A stretch of 64,000 nucleotides of DNA. It comes from Halalkalibacter suaedae. GTDB taxonomy: Bacteria > Bacillota > Bacilli > Bacillales > Bacillaceae_D. Below the pieces are notes generated by a model that saw only the letters and a program-made list of their open reading frames with translations, had not been told where the DNA came from and made no database searches. The DNA lies in the NCBI RefSeq assembly GCF_017939705.1, contig NZ_JAGKSQ010000003.1:186001-250000 (forward strand), given 5' to 3'. This document shows positions 23,406 to 32,102 of this stretch, piece after piece; position 1 is the stretch's first letter; each line of letters begins with the position of its first letter. Made by a program: the position numbers and the translations under genes.

Positions 23406-24241
23406 TGAGTAGTTTACTTAATGAACAAACGATCACTTTCTTAGGTGCTGGATCAATGGCTGAAGCAATTATTGCTGGACTTGTCAGTAAAAAAATTGTC
23501 AAACCTGAGCAGATTATTGCTACCAACTTTAGTAATCATGCAAAATTAGAATCACTGAAACAAACATATGGAATTCGTACAATGAGTGACCGCGGGGCAG
23601 CAGTGAAGGCAGCAGATATTGTTATTCTTGCAATGAAGCCTAAGCAAGTAAAAGAAGCCATTAGTGATATTCGTATTTTTACTAATCCCTCACAACTTTT
23701 TGTTTCTGTGCTTGCAGGCATCTCAACTTCATATATTGAGAATTTACTTGGACATGAGGCAGGAGTGATTCGCACTATGCCTAATACGTCCGCAAAAGTA
23801 GGTGCTTCAGCAACAGCACTTAGTAAAGGTACGACCTCAAGCAACATTCAAATAGCTCAGGTTAGTGAACTGTTTGAAGCAGTGGGAACCGTTACGGTTG
23901 TTGCTGAAGAGAAACTTGACGCTGTTACTGGACTCGCAGGAAGCGGTCCTGCTTATTTCTACTTTCTCGTTGAGGCTATGGAGGATGCGGCCATAGAGTC
24001 TGGCTTATCACATGAAGAGGCATCGGCGCTAATTACTCAAACAATTCTTGGAGTCGGAAAGCGTCTCGAGTCAACGACTAAGACTGCTAGAGAGCTTTAC
24101 CAGGAAGTAATGAGTCCAAACGGAACAACTGAAGCCGGAATAAATGTTCTAAGGGAACATGATGGGCAAGGTATAATGAAAAAGGCTGTTAACAGAGCTA
24201 TCACCAGATCGAAGGAATTAGGAATTGAATTTAATAGTTAA
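23405..24241 (+). CDS. proC: Pyrroline-5-carboxylate reductase
   Basis: 278 residues; last step of proline synthesis. N-terminal Rossmann motif FLGAGSMAEAIIAGL, then MKPKQV, RTMPNTSA and the C-terminal substrate signature AGSGPAYFYFLVEAM and MSPNGTTEAGI. The B. subtilis counterpart is ProI, which has its own T-box; here it shares the proBA leader. Terminator follows at 24261. Confidence 0.95.
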   Translation: MSSLLNEQTITFLGAGSMAEAIIAGLVSKKIVKPEQIIATNFSNHAKLESLKQTYGIRTMSDRGAAVKAADIVILAMKPKQVKEAISDIRIFTNPSQLFVSVLAGISTSYIENLLGHEAGVIRTMPNTSAKVGASATALSKGTTSSNIQIAQVSELFEAVGTVTVVAEEKLDAVTGLAGSGPAYFYFLVEAMEDAAIESGLSHEEASALITQTILGVGKRLESTTKTARELYQEVMSPNGTTEAGINVLREHDGQGIMKKAVNRAITRSKELGIEFNS

Positions 24242-24260
24242 TCTAACTTAGGATTCATTA

Positions 24261-24308
24261 GGAAGAGATATGCAAAGACAATTTTGTCTAAGACATCTCT
24301 TCCTTTTT
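24261..24308 (+). terminator. Terminator of the proline operon
   Basis: GGAAGAGAT (24261-24269) pairs with ATCTCTTCC (24295-24303), with an inner AGACA/TGTCT stem, followed by TTTTTC. Confidence 0.85.
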
Positions 24309-24311
24309 CTT

Positions 24312-25304
24312 TTACGTAGTTAATTTATTCTCCATCCATTTCCCGGCCTCTAACCCAGATAAAATCGCGCCTTCTACCTTTCCTTCTAAAAAGCAATCCC
24401 CTGCAAATGCAAGTAATCCAGGCGTGGTTGTCGCAAGTACTAATTCTGGATGAAGATTTTTGGGCTTAGCATACCTCCAGCGTTTCACTTGTGCTTCAAC
24501 AATCGTTGCTTTACCAAGAACAGGCTGCACCTCTCTTGTTAGTTCTGCAATGATTTCTTCATCACCGTCTTGATAGTGAAGCTCACTCCATGAACCAGAT
24601 GCATGCACAGTGACGATAGGGGATTTTGAAATACCCTTTTGCTGGTTATCTCCTATAAATGAAACAATACCCTCTCCTTGGATTCCACCATTTTTCGGGA
24701 TCTCACTTGGTCGATCGAGTATTAATAACACAGCAAGACAGGGTTCATAGTCTATCTTTCGCAATTGATCTAGAACGCTCTCTTGCAAAATTCGTGTATT
24801 CATCCATGTTAATAGTTGAGGGATGGGAACAGTTGATATTAAGCCCTTTGCACGCAAACTACTCGAATCAGAGCAAGAAATGATCCATTCATCTTGATTG
24901 TATTCAAATGAGGTCACTTCTTTATTTAAAGTAACTGAAAGAGGCTTAGCTATTTCTTTTGTTAGTCTATTCATACCATTCAAAGGATAATAGCGTGGAT
25001 AGCCATCTGCCTGTAAAGAGATGTCTCCACTCTCAGACATTTGATGAAATCCTCGAGTCCATTCCCTTACCATTCCAGCACGTTCCCAGCTAGAAACAAA
25101 TGATTTCATTTCCTTAGAACGGGCAGTAAAGAATTGAGCCCCATGATCTGCTTTACCATCATGAATTCGTCTCGTTGCCATTCGTCCACCAACACTTTTC
25201 CCTTTATCAATAACAACGGTTGTTACTCCATTATTTTGTAAGTGATTCGCCGCCATTAAACCAGATAGACCGGCACCAATCACTAACACATCTGAATAAC
25301 TCAT
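24312..25304 (-). CDS. FAD-dependent amine oxidase-like protein (renalase-like)
   Basis: 330 residues with the dinucleotide-binding motif VIGAGLSGLMAANHL at the N-terminus, followed by GGRMATRR and DHGAQFFTAR, and a C-terminal FAD motif LLAFAGDCFLEGKVEGAILSG. This is the flavoprotein group around renalase; substrate not known. Start ATG at 25304 has GAGGAG upstream. It is convergent with the proline operon. Confidence 0.85.
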   Translation of the reverse strand: MSYSDVLVIGAGLSGLMAANHLQNNGVTTVVIDKGKSVGGRMATRRIHDGKADHGAQFFTARSKEMKSFVSSWERAGMVREWTRGFHQMSESGDISLQADGYPRYYPLNGMNRLTKEIAKPLSVTLNKEVTSFEYNQDEWIISCSDSSSLRAKGLISTVPIPQLLTWMNTRILQESVLDQLRKIDYEPCLAVLLILDRPSEIPKNGGIQGEGIVSFIGDNQQKGISKSPIVTVHASGSWSELHYQDGDEEIIAELTREVQPVLGKATIVEAQVKRWRYAKPKNLHPELVLATTTPGLLAFAGDCFLEGKVEGAILSGLEAGKWMENKLTT

Positions 25305-25345
25305 CGATTCAGCTCCTCGGTAATTACTAGGATTAATTATTAGCG

Positions 25346-25573
25346 TTAGACATTTTCTATTGTATCGAAACTTTTTGATTTCACATAAGCAATTGAGAGA
25401 ATGTGTTCAATCCGGAACATTCTAGATTGTTTACGAGTAAGACAATAGGCGATGATATGAGTTTCATTGTAGGATCTTACCTTGATTTTGCGTTGAGTGA
25501 TCACTCCATCTCCCGAAAGGTAAATGATCTCAAGAAACTCCCCGGCTATACTTCGCTCAAAATAGATACTCAT
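25346..25573 (-). CDS. Small WYL-like protein
   Basis: 75 residues of beta strands, with EIIYLSGDGVITQRKIKVRSY then HIIAYCLTRKQSRMFRIEHI, the pattern of a stand-alone WYL-type domain. Such domains bind ligands in larger regulators; the role of isolated copies is unknown. Located between the FAD oxidase and aspartokinase genes. Confidence 0.6.
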   Translation of the reverse strand: MSIYFERSIAGEFLEIIYLSGDGVITQRKIKVRSYNETHIIAYCLTRKQSRMFRIEHILSIAYVKSKSFDTIENV

Positions 25574-25645
25574 CTCTGTTCCTCCATCATGGTGTTTTTA
25601 ACCATTATATACGAACATGAGTTCTTATTCAAGTGTAAGAAAGAT

Positions 25646-25682
25646 CATAAAAAACAAACCAAATGAGTTTCATTTGGCTTGT
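25646..25682 (-). terminator. Terminator of the aspartokinase gene
   Basis: Leftward stem ACAAGCCAAATG with CATTTGGTTTGT (arms 25671-25682 and 25654-25665), then TTTTTTA. Confidence 0.8.
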
Positions 25683-25698
25683 TTTTCTCTTGATTCAT

Positions 25699-27069
25699 CT
25701 ATTCAATTGTTTCGTCTGCACCACTAAAGAATTCATGGTATAGTTCACGCACTGCACGATCAGCATCTTCAGAATGAATGCCGAGTACTAAGCTTACTTC
25801 TGAAGAACCTTGATTGATCATTTCAATATTAACATTTGCTCTCGCCAATGCTGCCGTTGCTCGAGCAGAAACACCAACAGTATTATGCATCCCTTCACCA
25901 ACGATCATAACCATAGCAAAATCTCGCTCGATATTAACATCATCAACCGCTAGCTCTTTGCGGATACGATCCACAATCCGTTCCTCTATCGCTGATGTCA
26001 ACTGACCTTGGCGAAGAATTACAGAAGTATCGTCGATCCCTGAAGGAATATGTTCGTACGAGAGACCTTCATCTTCAAGAATTTGAAGTAATCTACGTCC
26101 AAACCCAATTTCACGGTTCATTAAGTATTTTCGAACATAAAGTGTTGCAAAGCCTTTATCTGCTGCAATCCCGATCACTGGACTTAAGAAATATTCTCTT
26201 TCAGAAATAATCATCGTTCCAGATGAAGAAGGATTGTTCGTATTTTTTACGCAAACCGGAATACGGTTTCTAAATGCTGGAATTAATGCTTCATCATGAA
26301 ATACAGAAAAACCTGCATATGATAATTCACGCATTTCCCGGTACGTCATCTTTTTAATTTTAACAGGGTTATCAACAACATTTGGATTTGCTGCAAATAC
26401 AGAATCAACATCTGTAAAGTTTTCATATAAATCAGCCTTTGTTCCTGCAGCCAATATAGAACCTGTGATATCAGACCCTCCACGTGGGAATGTGACTAAT
26501 GTTCCATCTTCTGAATATCCAAAGAAACCCGGGAAGACAATAATCTCTTCTGAACCTCGTAATTTTGCAAGCTGCTCAAATGCCTCTGGCAAAACTTGAG
26601 CATTACCAGGCTCATTACTTACGAGTAACCCAGCATCCTGTGGGTTCAAGTATGTTGCTTTTAAGCCAATGCTCTGAAAATAAGCAGCAATTAGTTTAGC
26701 GTTATTATCCTCGCCACTTGCCTTAATTAAGTCCATTAGTGATTCAGGACGATTACGGTCAAATGCCAAACGTTCACGAAGATCAGCTTCAATTGTTGCA
26801 ACAATATCTTGACCTAAGTTAAGTCCCTTCGCAATGTCCTCGTATCTTGCCACAACAGCTTGTAATTCTGCCTCGGCTTCTCCTTCTTGCAAGTAAGTCT
26901 CGCCCAAAGTGATTAATAGGTCAGTTACCTTTGTGTCCTCACTGCTTCTCTTACCAGGTGCTGATACGACGATAATTTTCCGTTCTGAATCGGCAGTGAC
27001 AATAGCTGCCACCTTTTTAATTTGCTCAGCACTAGCGACAGACGATCCCCCAAATTTTGCTACTTTCAT
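25699..27069 (-). CDS. Aspartate kinase (YclM-type)
   Basis: 456 residues. The kinase domain starts KVAKFGGSSVASAEQI and contains FPRGGSDITGS; two ACT domains occupy about 310-450 (VIGIAADKGF, VMIVGEGMHNTVG). Makes aspartyl phosphate for lysine, threonine and methionine synthesis. Length and ACT layout match B. subtilis aspartokinase III (YclM). No lysine riboswitch or T-box is visible in the ~350 bases upstream. A TATAAT-like -10 lies near 27105. Confidence 0.9.
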   Translation of the reverse strand: MKVAKFGGSSVASAEQIKKVAAIVTADSERKIIVVSAPGKRSSEDTKVTDLLITLGETYLQEGEAEAELQAVVARYEDIAKGLNLGQDIVATIEADLRERLAFDRNRPESLMDLIKASGEDNNAKLIAAYFQSIGLKATYLNPQDAGLLVSNEPGNAQVLPEAFEQLAKLRGSEEIIVFPGFFGYSEDGTLVTFPRGGSDITGSILAAGTKADLYENFTDVDSVFAANPNVVDNPVKIKKMTYREMRELSYAGFSVFHDEALIPAFRNRIPVCVKNTNNPSSSGTMIISEREYFLSPVIGIAADKGFATLYVRKYLMNREIGFGRRLLQILEDEGLSYEHIPSGIDDTSVILRQGQLTSAIEERIVDRIRKELAVDDVNIERDFAMVMIVGEGMHNTVGVSARATAALARANVNIEMINQGSSEVSLVLGIHSEDADRAVRELYHEFFSGADETIE

Positions 27070-27391
27070 TTTTAATCTCCAGCTCCCTCAATTTACATTC
27101 TCTCTACTATTATATAAGTTATTAGAACATTCCAACTATATCATAATCATTCGTATTCTGCAAAAGCTTCTATCGCCATTTAACCTTGATCTCATACGGT
27201 TTCCTTAGCTCTCCACTCCTCAGTTCATGCTTCCATATCATTCGTACTGAATCGTAACATACACTCTTGTTTTCAATGAATTCTTCTTATTTTCAATCCT
27301 CACTTAAAGGGCTTATCTATAATTCTTGAGTCAAAGTCCCCCTTTTCATTTCTCTTTTCCAGAATTCTACTCATTTCCCTCCAAAAAAAAG

Positions 27392-27413
27392 AAGCATCCG
27401 ACTATAGATGCTT
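27392..27413 (-). terminator. Terminator after the small membrane-anchored protein gene
   Basis: Leftward AAGCATC/GATGCTT stem with an 8-nt loop, then CTTTTTTTT. The stretch 27110-27390 to its left holds nothing I can support. Confidence 0.8.
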
Positions 27414-27421
27414 GTATCATT

Positions 27422-27709
27422 CTATTGAAACAGTGAAAACCAGAAAGACTTCTGTTCATCTAAAAGCTCATCATTTGTGCAAGCCGATTCACCTTCATAG
27501 CCTAGGGATAATGCATCTGCATATGTAGCTTCTTCTAAATTATTAGTGAGGTCGGCCTGATCAAAGCATGCAGGCGAACTGTAAACCTTAAGAGTATGAT
27601 CAAGGATAATCCTAGTATCGTCTGGCGGAGATACATTTACAGGTATGACAAATCCAATTATGACTAGCAGACTTGCTAATGCAATCCATATTAAAGTACC
27701 TTTTTTCAT
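27422..27709 (-). CDS. Hypothetical membrane-anchored protein
   Basis: 95 residues from the ATG at 27709 (GAGGG upstream). An N-terminal helix of about 20 residues (GTLIWIALASLLVIIGFVI) anchors an outside-facing domain of ~70 residues with two cysteines (SPACFD, ESACTN) that could form a disulfide. No family recognised. Confidence 0.65.
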   Translation of the reverse strand: MKKGTLIWIALASLLVIIGFVIPVNVSPPDDTRIILDHTLKVYSSPACFDQADLTNNLEEATYADALSLGYEGESACTNDELLDEQKSFWFSLFQ

Positions 27710-27923
27710 TATTTTCCCTCTTTTCGCTAAAGTAACTGACAAGAGGCTACACTTTTCTTGTCTCTTTTTCCCTTTGTAGTGTAATATGGAGAAGTTAAGT
27801 GTGCAACTAGTTACCTTTACAATTTAATTATTCGTTTATGCGAGCTTTTTTTATGTCAGATGAATGAAGATATGCTAGGATGAAATCAACTTTATTAATA
27901 TATAATTCAGGAGTGATTCAACA

Positions 27924-28805
27924 ATGAAACGTTTACCACCTAAGGCTGAGCGTCACCGTCACTTTGGTACTGTCGATCCAATACTTGGGACAAAACCAAC
28001 TGATAAAGAAAAGATGCCTGACCTTCAAAATAAACCAGCTGATTTTTATTTCCCAATCCAACAGGTGGGAATCTCTGATGTTAAGTACCCTGTCATGATT
28101 GAATCAGTATTAGCACCAACAACACAAACCACGACAGCGACTTTCGCGATGACAACTAGTCTTGAGCAGGATTTCAAAGGAATAAATATGAGCCGTTTAA
28201 CTGAGCAGCTTCATTTGTTTTTCCAAACACATCTATTATCTATTGAAACATTAAGAGAGTTCACAGCAATACTCGCACGCGAAATGAAACAAAAGGCTTC
28301 AAATGTTCGGGTTTCATTCCCTTGGTTCTTTACTAAAACCAGCCCAGCCATGCAAAAAGAAGGAATGGCACATGCTGAAGTTATCTATGATGTTTCTTTT
28401 GATGAGAAGCAAGGCTATACGTCAGTTATTACTTTAACAGGTGCTGTCACAACCCTTTGCCCATGTTCAAAGGAAATTAGTGAATATAGTGCCCATAATC
28501 AACGTGGATTCGTGACAATGAGTGTAACAGTTGATGATAGCATTGATATTGATTGGAAAGCTGTTTTACTTGAAGCAGCAGAGAGCAATGCGAGCTCCAT
28601 CCTCTATCCAGTGTTAAAGCGCCCTGATGAAAAGGCAGTTACAGAACGTGCCTACGAAAACCCTCGTTTTGTTGAAGATCTCGTGCGCCTTGTTGCTGCT
28701 GATCTTTATGAAAATGAAGGAGTACGTTCATTTGAAATTGAATGCCGCAATGAGGAATCGATTCATCAGCATGATGCTATCGCACGTCTATCTTATACGA
28801 AATAA
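27924..28805 (+). CDS. folE2: GTP cyclohydrolase FolE2 (type IB)
   Basis: 293 residues. Converts GTP to dihydroneopterin triphosphate at the start of folate synthesis. The signature Cys region TLCPCSKEISEYSAHNQRG and the N-terminal FGTVDPILGTKP are characteristic. This metal-flexible form replaces the zinc enzyme FolE and in B. subtilis is induced by zinc shortage through Zur; I see no convincing Zur box here. Start ATG at 27924 follows AGGAGTG. Repeat A copy 2 follows. Confidence 0.93.
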   Translation: MKRLPPKAERHRHFGTVDPILGTKPTDKEKMPDLQNKPADFYFPIQQVGISDVKYPVMIESVLAPTTQTTTATFAMTTSLEQDFKGINMSRLTEQLHLFFQTHLLSIETLREFTAILAREMKQKASNVRVSFPWFFTKTSPAMQKEGMAHAEVIYDVSFDEKQGYTSVITLTGAVTTLCPCSKEISEYSAHNQRGFVTMSVTVDDSIDIDWKAVLLEAAESNASSILYPVLKRPDEKAVTERAYENPRFVEDLVRLVAADLYENEGVRSFEIECRNEESIHQHDAIARLSYTK

Positions 28806-28829
28806 GGTCTTATATTATAAACATTATTA

Positions 28830-29072
28830 AAGAGGCTTGGACATAACTAAAGTGTTTAACTGAAATACCGAACAAAGCAATTACGTAGCGGATGAAATAT
28901 ACGTAGACTCCTGCGGGATGCAAAAGCCAAAGGTGAGACCCCACAGGCGTAGCCGAGGAGGCTCACCGGCTTCCCGCGGAAAGCGAAGTATATTTCAGGA
29001 GCGGTTTTCTTCCACCACTACCATTGTTCGGGTTTTCTATTGGTTAAATCACTTTTGTCCAAGTCTTTCTTT
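28830..29072 (-). repeat. Repeat family A, copy 2 (full length)
   Basis: 243 bp, inverted relative to copy 1, core 28886-29004. Outer arms AAAGAGGCTTGGACA and TGTCCAAGTCTTTCTTT are complementary with small gaps. Apical hairpin GGC-TAC-GCC. This explains most of the gap between folE2 and the next gene. Confidence 0.85.
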
Positions 29073-29143
29073 GTATCCTATATGAATAACCTTTGCTCAT
29101 TTAACTCATCTTAATCAAGAAAACAGAAAAAGGAGGAGCAAAA

Positions 29144-29278
29144 ATGAGCCAAAAACGTGATAAAGGATACAGCCAGAAAGGCAAGCCTTCTAGCAACACA
29201 ATTGACCCAGTTATTGCAGCAGAAGAGCTAGAAAAAGCCATCCATCCTACTAACAAACCTCCAAGAAATGCGAAATAA
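29144..29278 (+). CDS. Small basic hydrophilic protein (44 aa)
   Basis: Starts at the ATG at 29144 with a strong AGGAGG site seven bases upstream. 44 residues: Lys-rich N-terminus (SQKRDKGYSQKGKPSS), helix DPVIAAEELEKAIH, Pro- and Asn-rich end. A terminator follows about 50 bases later. Composition recalls minor small acid-soluble spore proteins, but I find no family signature. Confidence 0.6.
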   Translation: MSQKRDKGYSQKGKPSSNTIDPVIAAEELEKAIHPTNKPPRNAK

Positions 29279-29326
29279 TACAAACGAAGAAACGGCTAGC
29301 TAGTTGCCAGCATTCATCCCTTCACT

Positions 29327-29353
29327 AAAACGCCTTTGGAAAAAGGCGTTTTT
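29327..29353 (+). terminator. Terminator after the 44-residue protein gene
   Basis: AAAACGCCTTT/AAAGGCGTTTTT, near-perfect stem with a 4-nt loop. Confidence 0.9.
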
Positions 29354-29482
29354 CAATATTCCACACAAACAGCAATTGATTACCCAACATATATCAAATA
29401 TGTTCACACTTTTGACCTTAAATAAATCCCATATTTTGTTATACTATTATTAACACACATAATAACAAAGGGTGGATTGCAT

Positions 29483-29842
29483 ATGTCTAGAGATTGGCTT
29501 GGTGATATAGTTTCTGATTACGGAAAAGATAATAAATCAAATAGACTAAAAGGATTTGGTGAACCGCTCTCAAGTGAAGTGTTAAATGGAAACGTTTTAG
29601 ACCGAACGATCAAAAATGCGAATTATCTACCTGAATGGATAGCCTTACAGCATCGAATTCGTGACCAGCTCTCCAAACTCCTAATCACTCAGAAAGATGG
29701 GCGACCAACTGAAGAGATTCTTCTCCAAGTTGAAGCAATTAATCAGCAAATAAGAAAATACAATACCATTTGTCCACCGCCTATGCAGAAAATGAAGGTG
29801 TTCCCGGACCGCATTGAAGCACATCTGAATCAGTGGCTATAA
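29483..29842 (+). CDS. DUF1992 (DnaJ-C28-like) domain protein
   Basis: 119 residues from the ATG at 29483 (GGGTGG upstream). The stretch LKGFGEPLSSEVLNGNVLDR followed by ANYLPEWIALQHRIRDQL fits the DUF1992 domain, named after the conserved region of eukaryotic DNAJC28. Despite the name it has no J-domain here. Function unknown. Confidence 0.7.
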   Translation: MSRDWLGDIVSDYGKDNKSNRLKGFGEPLSSEVLNGNVLDRTIKNANYLPEWIALQHRIRDQLSKLLITQKDGRPTEEILLQVEAINQQIRKYNTICPPPMQKMKVFPDRIEAHLNQWL

Positions 29843-29897
29843 AACAACTATTGATTCACTACCATGATCGAACTTGTCCAAAAGAACACCGGTTTCA

Positions 29898-30464
29898 TTA
29901 CTGCATTGGATTGTCTAAGTTATTGACGAAGATTTGCACTTCATCTCCTTCATAAACCTTTCCAGGACATTCAACAGCACAAACAATACCTCTTCTTTTT
30001 AATGCTGCACGAATGAAGCGAGTAGCAAGCTTAGGCTCCATTTCGTAATGCTTTTGAATTTCCTGACCAGGAAGGTTACATGGTTTGTTTTCTCCCATAC
30101 AAATTAGCCCTGTTCCATCAGGGAATAGTAGGCGTGAGCCAATCATTAACGTCGTTAATTCTGGGTACCCATTTACGAGCAGGTTCGCTCCGAGCCACTC
30201 TGGTAAAACATATTCAATCCCTAGCTCCTCAGCGATTAGCGATAATTCCTCTTCAGAAACAATCGTGATCTGACGCAGATTTAATTTTTCTGTTCCTCTT
30301 GGATACATTGGCTGTCTAGCATCAGCTAATGAGGTTACACCAAAATGACGATCTCCGGCAATTCCTCCAAACTCAAGATTCGCCATCGGTATCCTTCTAG
30401 TGATAAAAGACCCGGGGGTATCTGCAAGCAAGATCGCATTCACTTTTGCTCTTTCTTTTTTCAA
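29898..30464 (-). CDS. MOSC domain protein
   Basis: 188 residues from TTG at 30464 (GAGGG six bases upstream). GGIAGDRHFG near residue 30, the tail region GLICMGENKPCNLPG and RGIVCAVECPGKVYEGDEV match the MOSC fold shared with molybdenum cofactor sulfurase and YiiM-like proteins. It probably handles sulfur or a molybdenum centre; substrate unknown. Confidence 0.8.
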   Translation of the reverse strand: MKKERAKVNAILLADTPGSFITRRIPMANLEFGGIAGDRHFGVTSLADARQPMYPRGTEKLNLRQITIVSEEELSLIAEELGIEYVLPEWLGANLLVNGYPELTTLMIGSRLLFPDGTGLICMGENKPCNLPGQEIQKHYEMEPKLATRFIRAALKRRGIVCAVECPGKVYEGDEVQIFVNNLDNPMQ

Positions 30465-30564
30465 TCCTTTCCCTCTTTTCACTTATCATAGTCATCAATT
30501 GTTTACTCACTTTTGTTCATTCGAGCAACTCAGATATGCCTTATTATAGACGATTTCGGGCCGG

Positions 30565-30615
30565 AATAAAAAAGGAGACCGCTGAAAATAGTAAAGCTCA
30601 TCTTTTTCAGCGGTC
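30565..30615 (-). terminator. Terminator of the siroheme operon
   Basis: Leftward GACCGCTGAAAA with TTTTCAGCGGTC, 12-bp stem with 15-nt loop, then TCCTTTTTTA. Confidence 0.85.
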
Positions 30616-30643
30616 ATGTATAAGATTATTACCCTTTTACACC

Positions 30644-31264
30644 CTAATGAATGACGTCATCAATCATTTGCTTCATGAGTGTATCGCGATCCTTATTTCT
30701 AAGAACCTTTTCAGAAGTTGCTTGACGTAGCAGTTGCTTCCGTTGTGACGGCTCGGAGACAGCCTCTTGTACTTGTCTTCTTACCTTATCTAGAAAAATT
30801 AAATCTCCCTCAATTTCATCTGTTAAACACTCTTCAATCTTTTCCTTTAACTGCTTAGCATACGTCGGACTACTTCCATTCGTCGACAAAGCGACAGAAA
30901 GTTCTCCCCGGGTAATCGTTATTGGAAAATGGATATCACTAGCGACAGGATCATCAGCAAGATAAATCAGCTGTCCTGGCTTACGCTGCTCTAACAATCT
31001 TTGATGGAGTTCATGATTCGTTGATGTCAGTAATAATAGATCAGTATCAAATGAATGCCTCTCACTTATCTCCCCTTTTATCCAGATAATCTGTGAATGA
31101 TCATGATAGCCTGCGAGACTTTGATCTAGAGACGGGGAATATACCATCACTTCTTTTATACCTGCACTCAATAGCTTTGGGATATGCCGAGCAGCAACTT
31201 TTCCTGCACCAACAACAGCAGCTGTTTTCCCTTCAAGTTTTAGCATGATTGGGAGACGCTTCAT
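30644..31264 (-). CDS. sirC: Precorrin-2 dehydrogenase
   Basis: 206 residues. N-terminal Rossmann motif AAVVGAGKVAARHIPKLL, later STNGSSPTYAKQLKEKIEE. Oxidises precorrin-2 to sirohydrochlorin. It is the YlnF/SirC type without the ferrochelatase part, which is supplied by the adjacent sirB. It follows sirB by one base, so the genes are cotranscribed. Confidence 0.9.
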   Translation of the reverse strand: MKRLPIMLKLEGKTAAVVGAGKVAARHIPKLLSAGIKEVMVYSPSLDQSLAGYHDHSQIIWIKGEISERHSFDTDLLLLTSTNHELHQRLLEQRKPGQLIYLADDPVASDIHFPITITRGELSVALSTNGSSPTYAKQLKEKIEECLTDEIEGDLIFLDKVRRQVQEAVSEPSQRKQLLRQATSEKVLRNKDRDTLMKQMIDDVIH

Positions 31265-32098
31265 TTACTTCGCCTCTACCTTGTTAGAGTATGCCAAACG
31301 AAATTGGCATGTATCACAATTCACTTGGACATTATCATCTAATACCTCTTGTACTCTTCTCGCTAACACATCGACTAACTGATCATCAAAGCCCAGATAG
31401 TCAGTTAGAATAAAGGTCTTATTTGTATTTTCAGACCATTCATCAAGTTTCTTCTGTAGTCCTTTCATTAGAACACCAGTAAATAAGAGGTATGGCACAA
31501 CATAAATTGTATCATTCGGCAATCTATGAACTCTTTCTAAGCCTTCATCAACATTTGGTCTTGTTGCAGCAATAAAACAAACCTCAACATCTGAGACCGG
31601 TGTAAACTCCCAAACTAAACGAGAGATCTTCATTAAATCACTTGTATTATCTGGATCACTGCTACCCCGTCCTACCAAGAGAATTGAAATTGGCTTACGC
31701 TCTTCATAAACTGGACGACCTTCAGGGATATCAAGGCCAGCTGTTAGCAAACGATCTTGAATAATCTCGACAACATTTTGTTCGACCCCGATCGGTCGAC
31801 CATAGGAGAAATCAATTTCAGGGTAATTGGCTTTAACTTCATCAACAGCTTCTGGGATATCAACTTTGGCATGTCCAGCTGTTAAAAGTAACACGGGCAA
31901 AACTGCAATTTTAGTTGCCCCTTGCTGAACACAGGCAGCGATACCTTCTTCAATTGTTGGTTCAGCTAATTCGAGAAAACAGCATTCTTGTATCATAATT
32001 TCCGGATGAGCGGCCTTAGCTTTCTCTACAAATCCAAATAATTCATCATTGCCCTCTTGAACACGACTTCCATGACCAATATACAATATTGCTTGCAT
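31265..32098 (-). CDS. sirB: Sirohydrochlorin ferrochelatase
   Basis: 277 residues with two CbiX-type halves. N-terminal LYIGHGSRVQEGNDEL and LLLTAGHAKVDIP carry the two active-site His residues; the second half starts LLVGRGSSDPDN. Inserts iron into sirohydrochlorin to make siroheme. The C-terminal CDTC pair is typical for Bacillus SirB and may bind a cluster or metal. Middle gene of the operon. Confidence 0.9.
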   Translation of the reverse strand: MQAILYIGHGSRVQEGNDELFGFVEKAKAAHPEIMIQECCFLELAEPTIEEGIAACVQQGATKIAVLPVLLLTAGHAKVDIPEAVDEVKANYPEIDFSYGRPIGVEQNVVEIIQDRLLTAGLDIPEGRPVYEERKPISILLVGRGSSDPDNTSDLMKISRLVWEFTPVSDVEVCFIAATRPNVDEGLERVHRLPNDTIYVVPYLLFTGVLMKGLQKKLDEWSENTNKTFILTDYLGFDDQLVDVLARRVQEVLDDNVQVNCDTCQFRLAYSNKVEAK

Positions 32099-32102
32099 TC
32101 AT

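Noticed and set aside
27070-27391. Lysine riboswitch or T-box upstream of aspartokinase
   Set aside because: No AAGGTGGTACCGCG core, no lysine riboswitch motifs; only a possible -10 near 27105.
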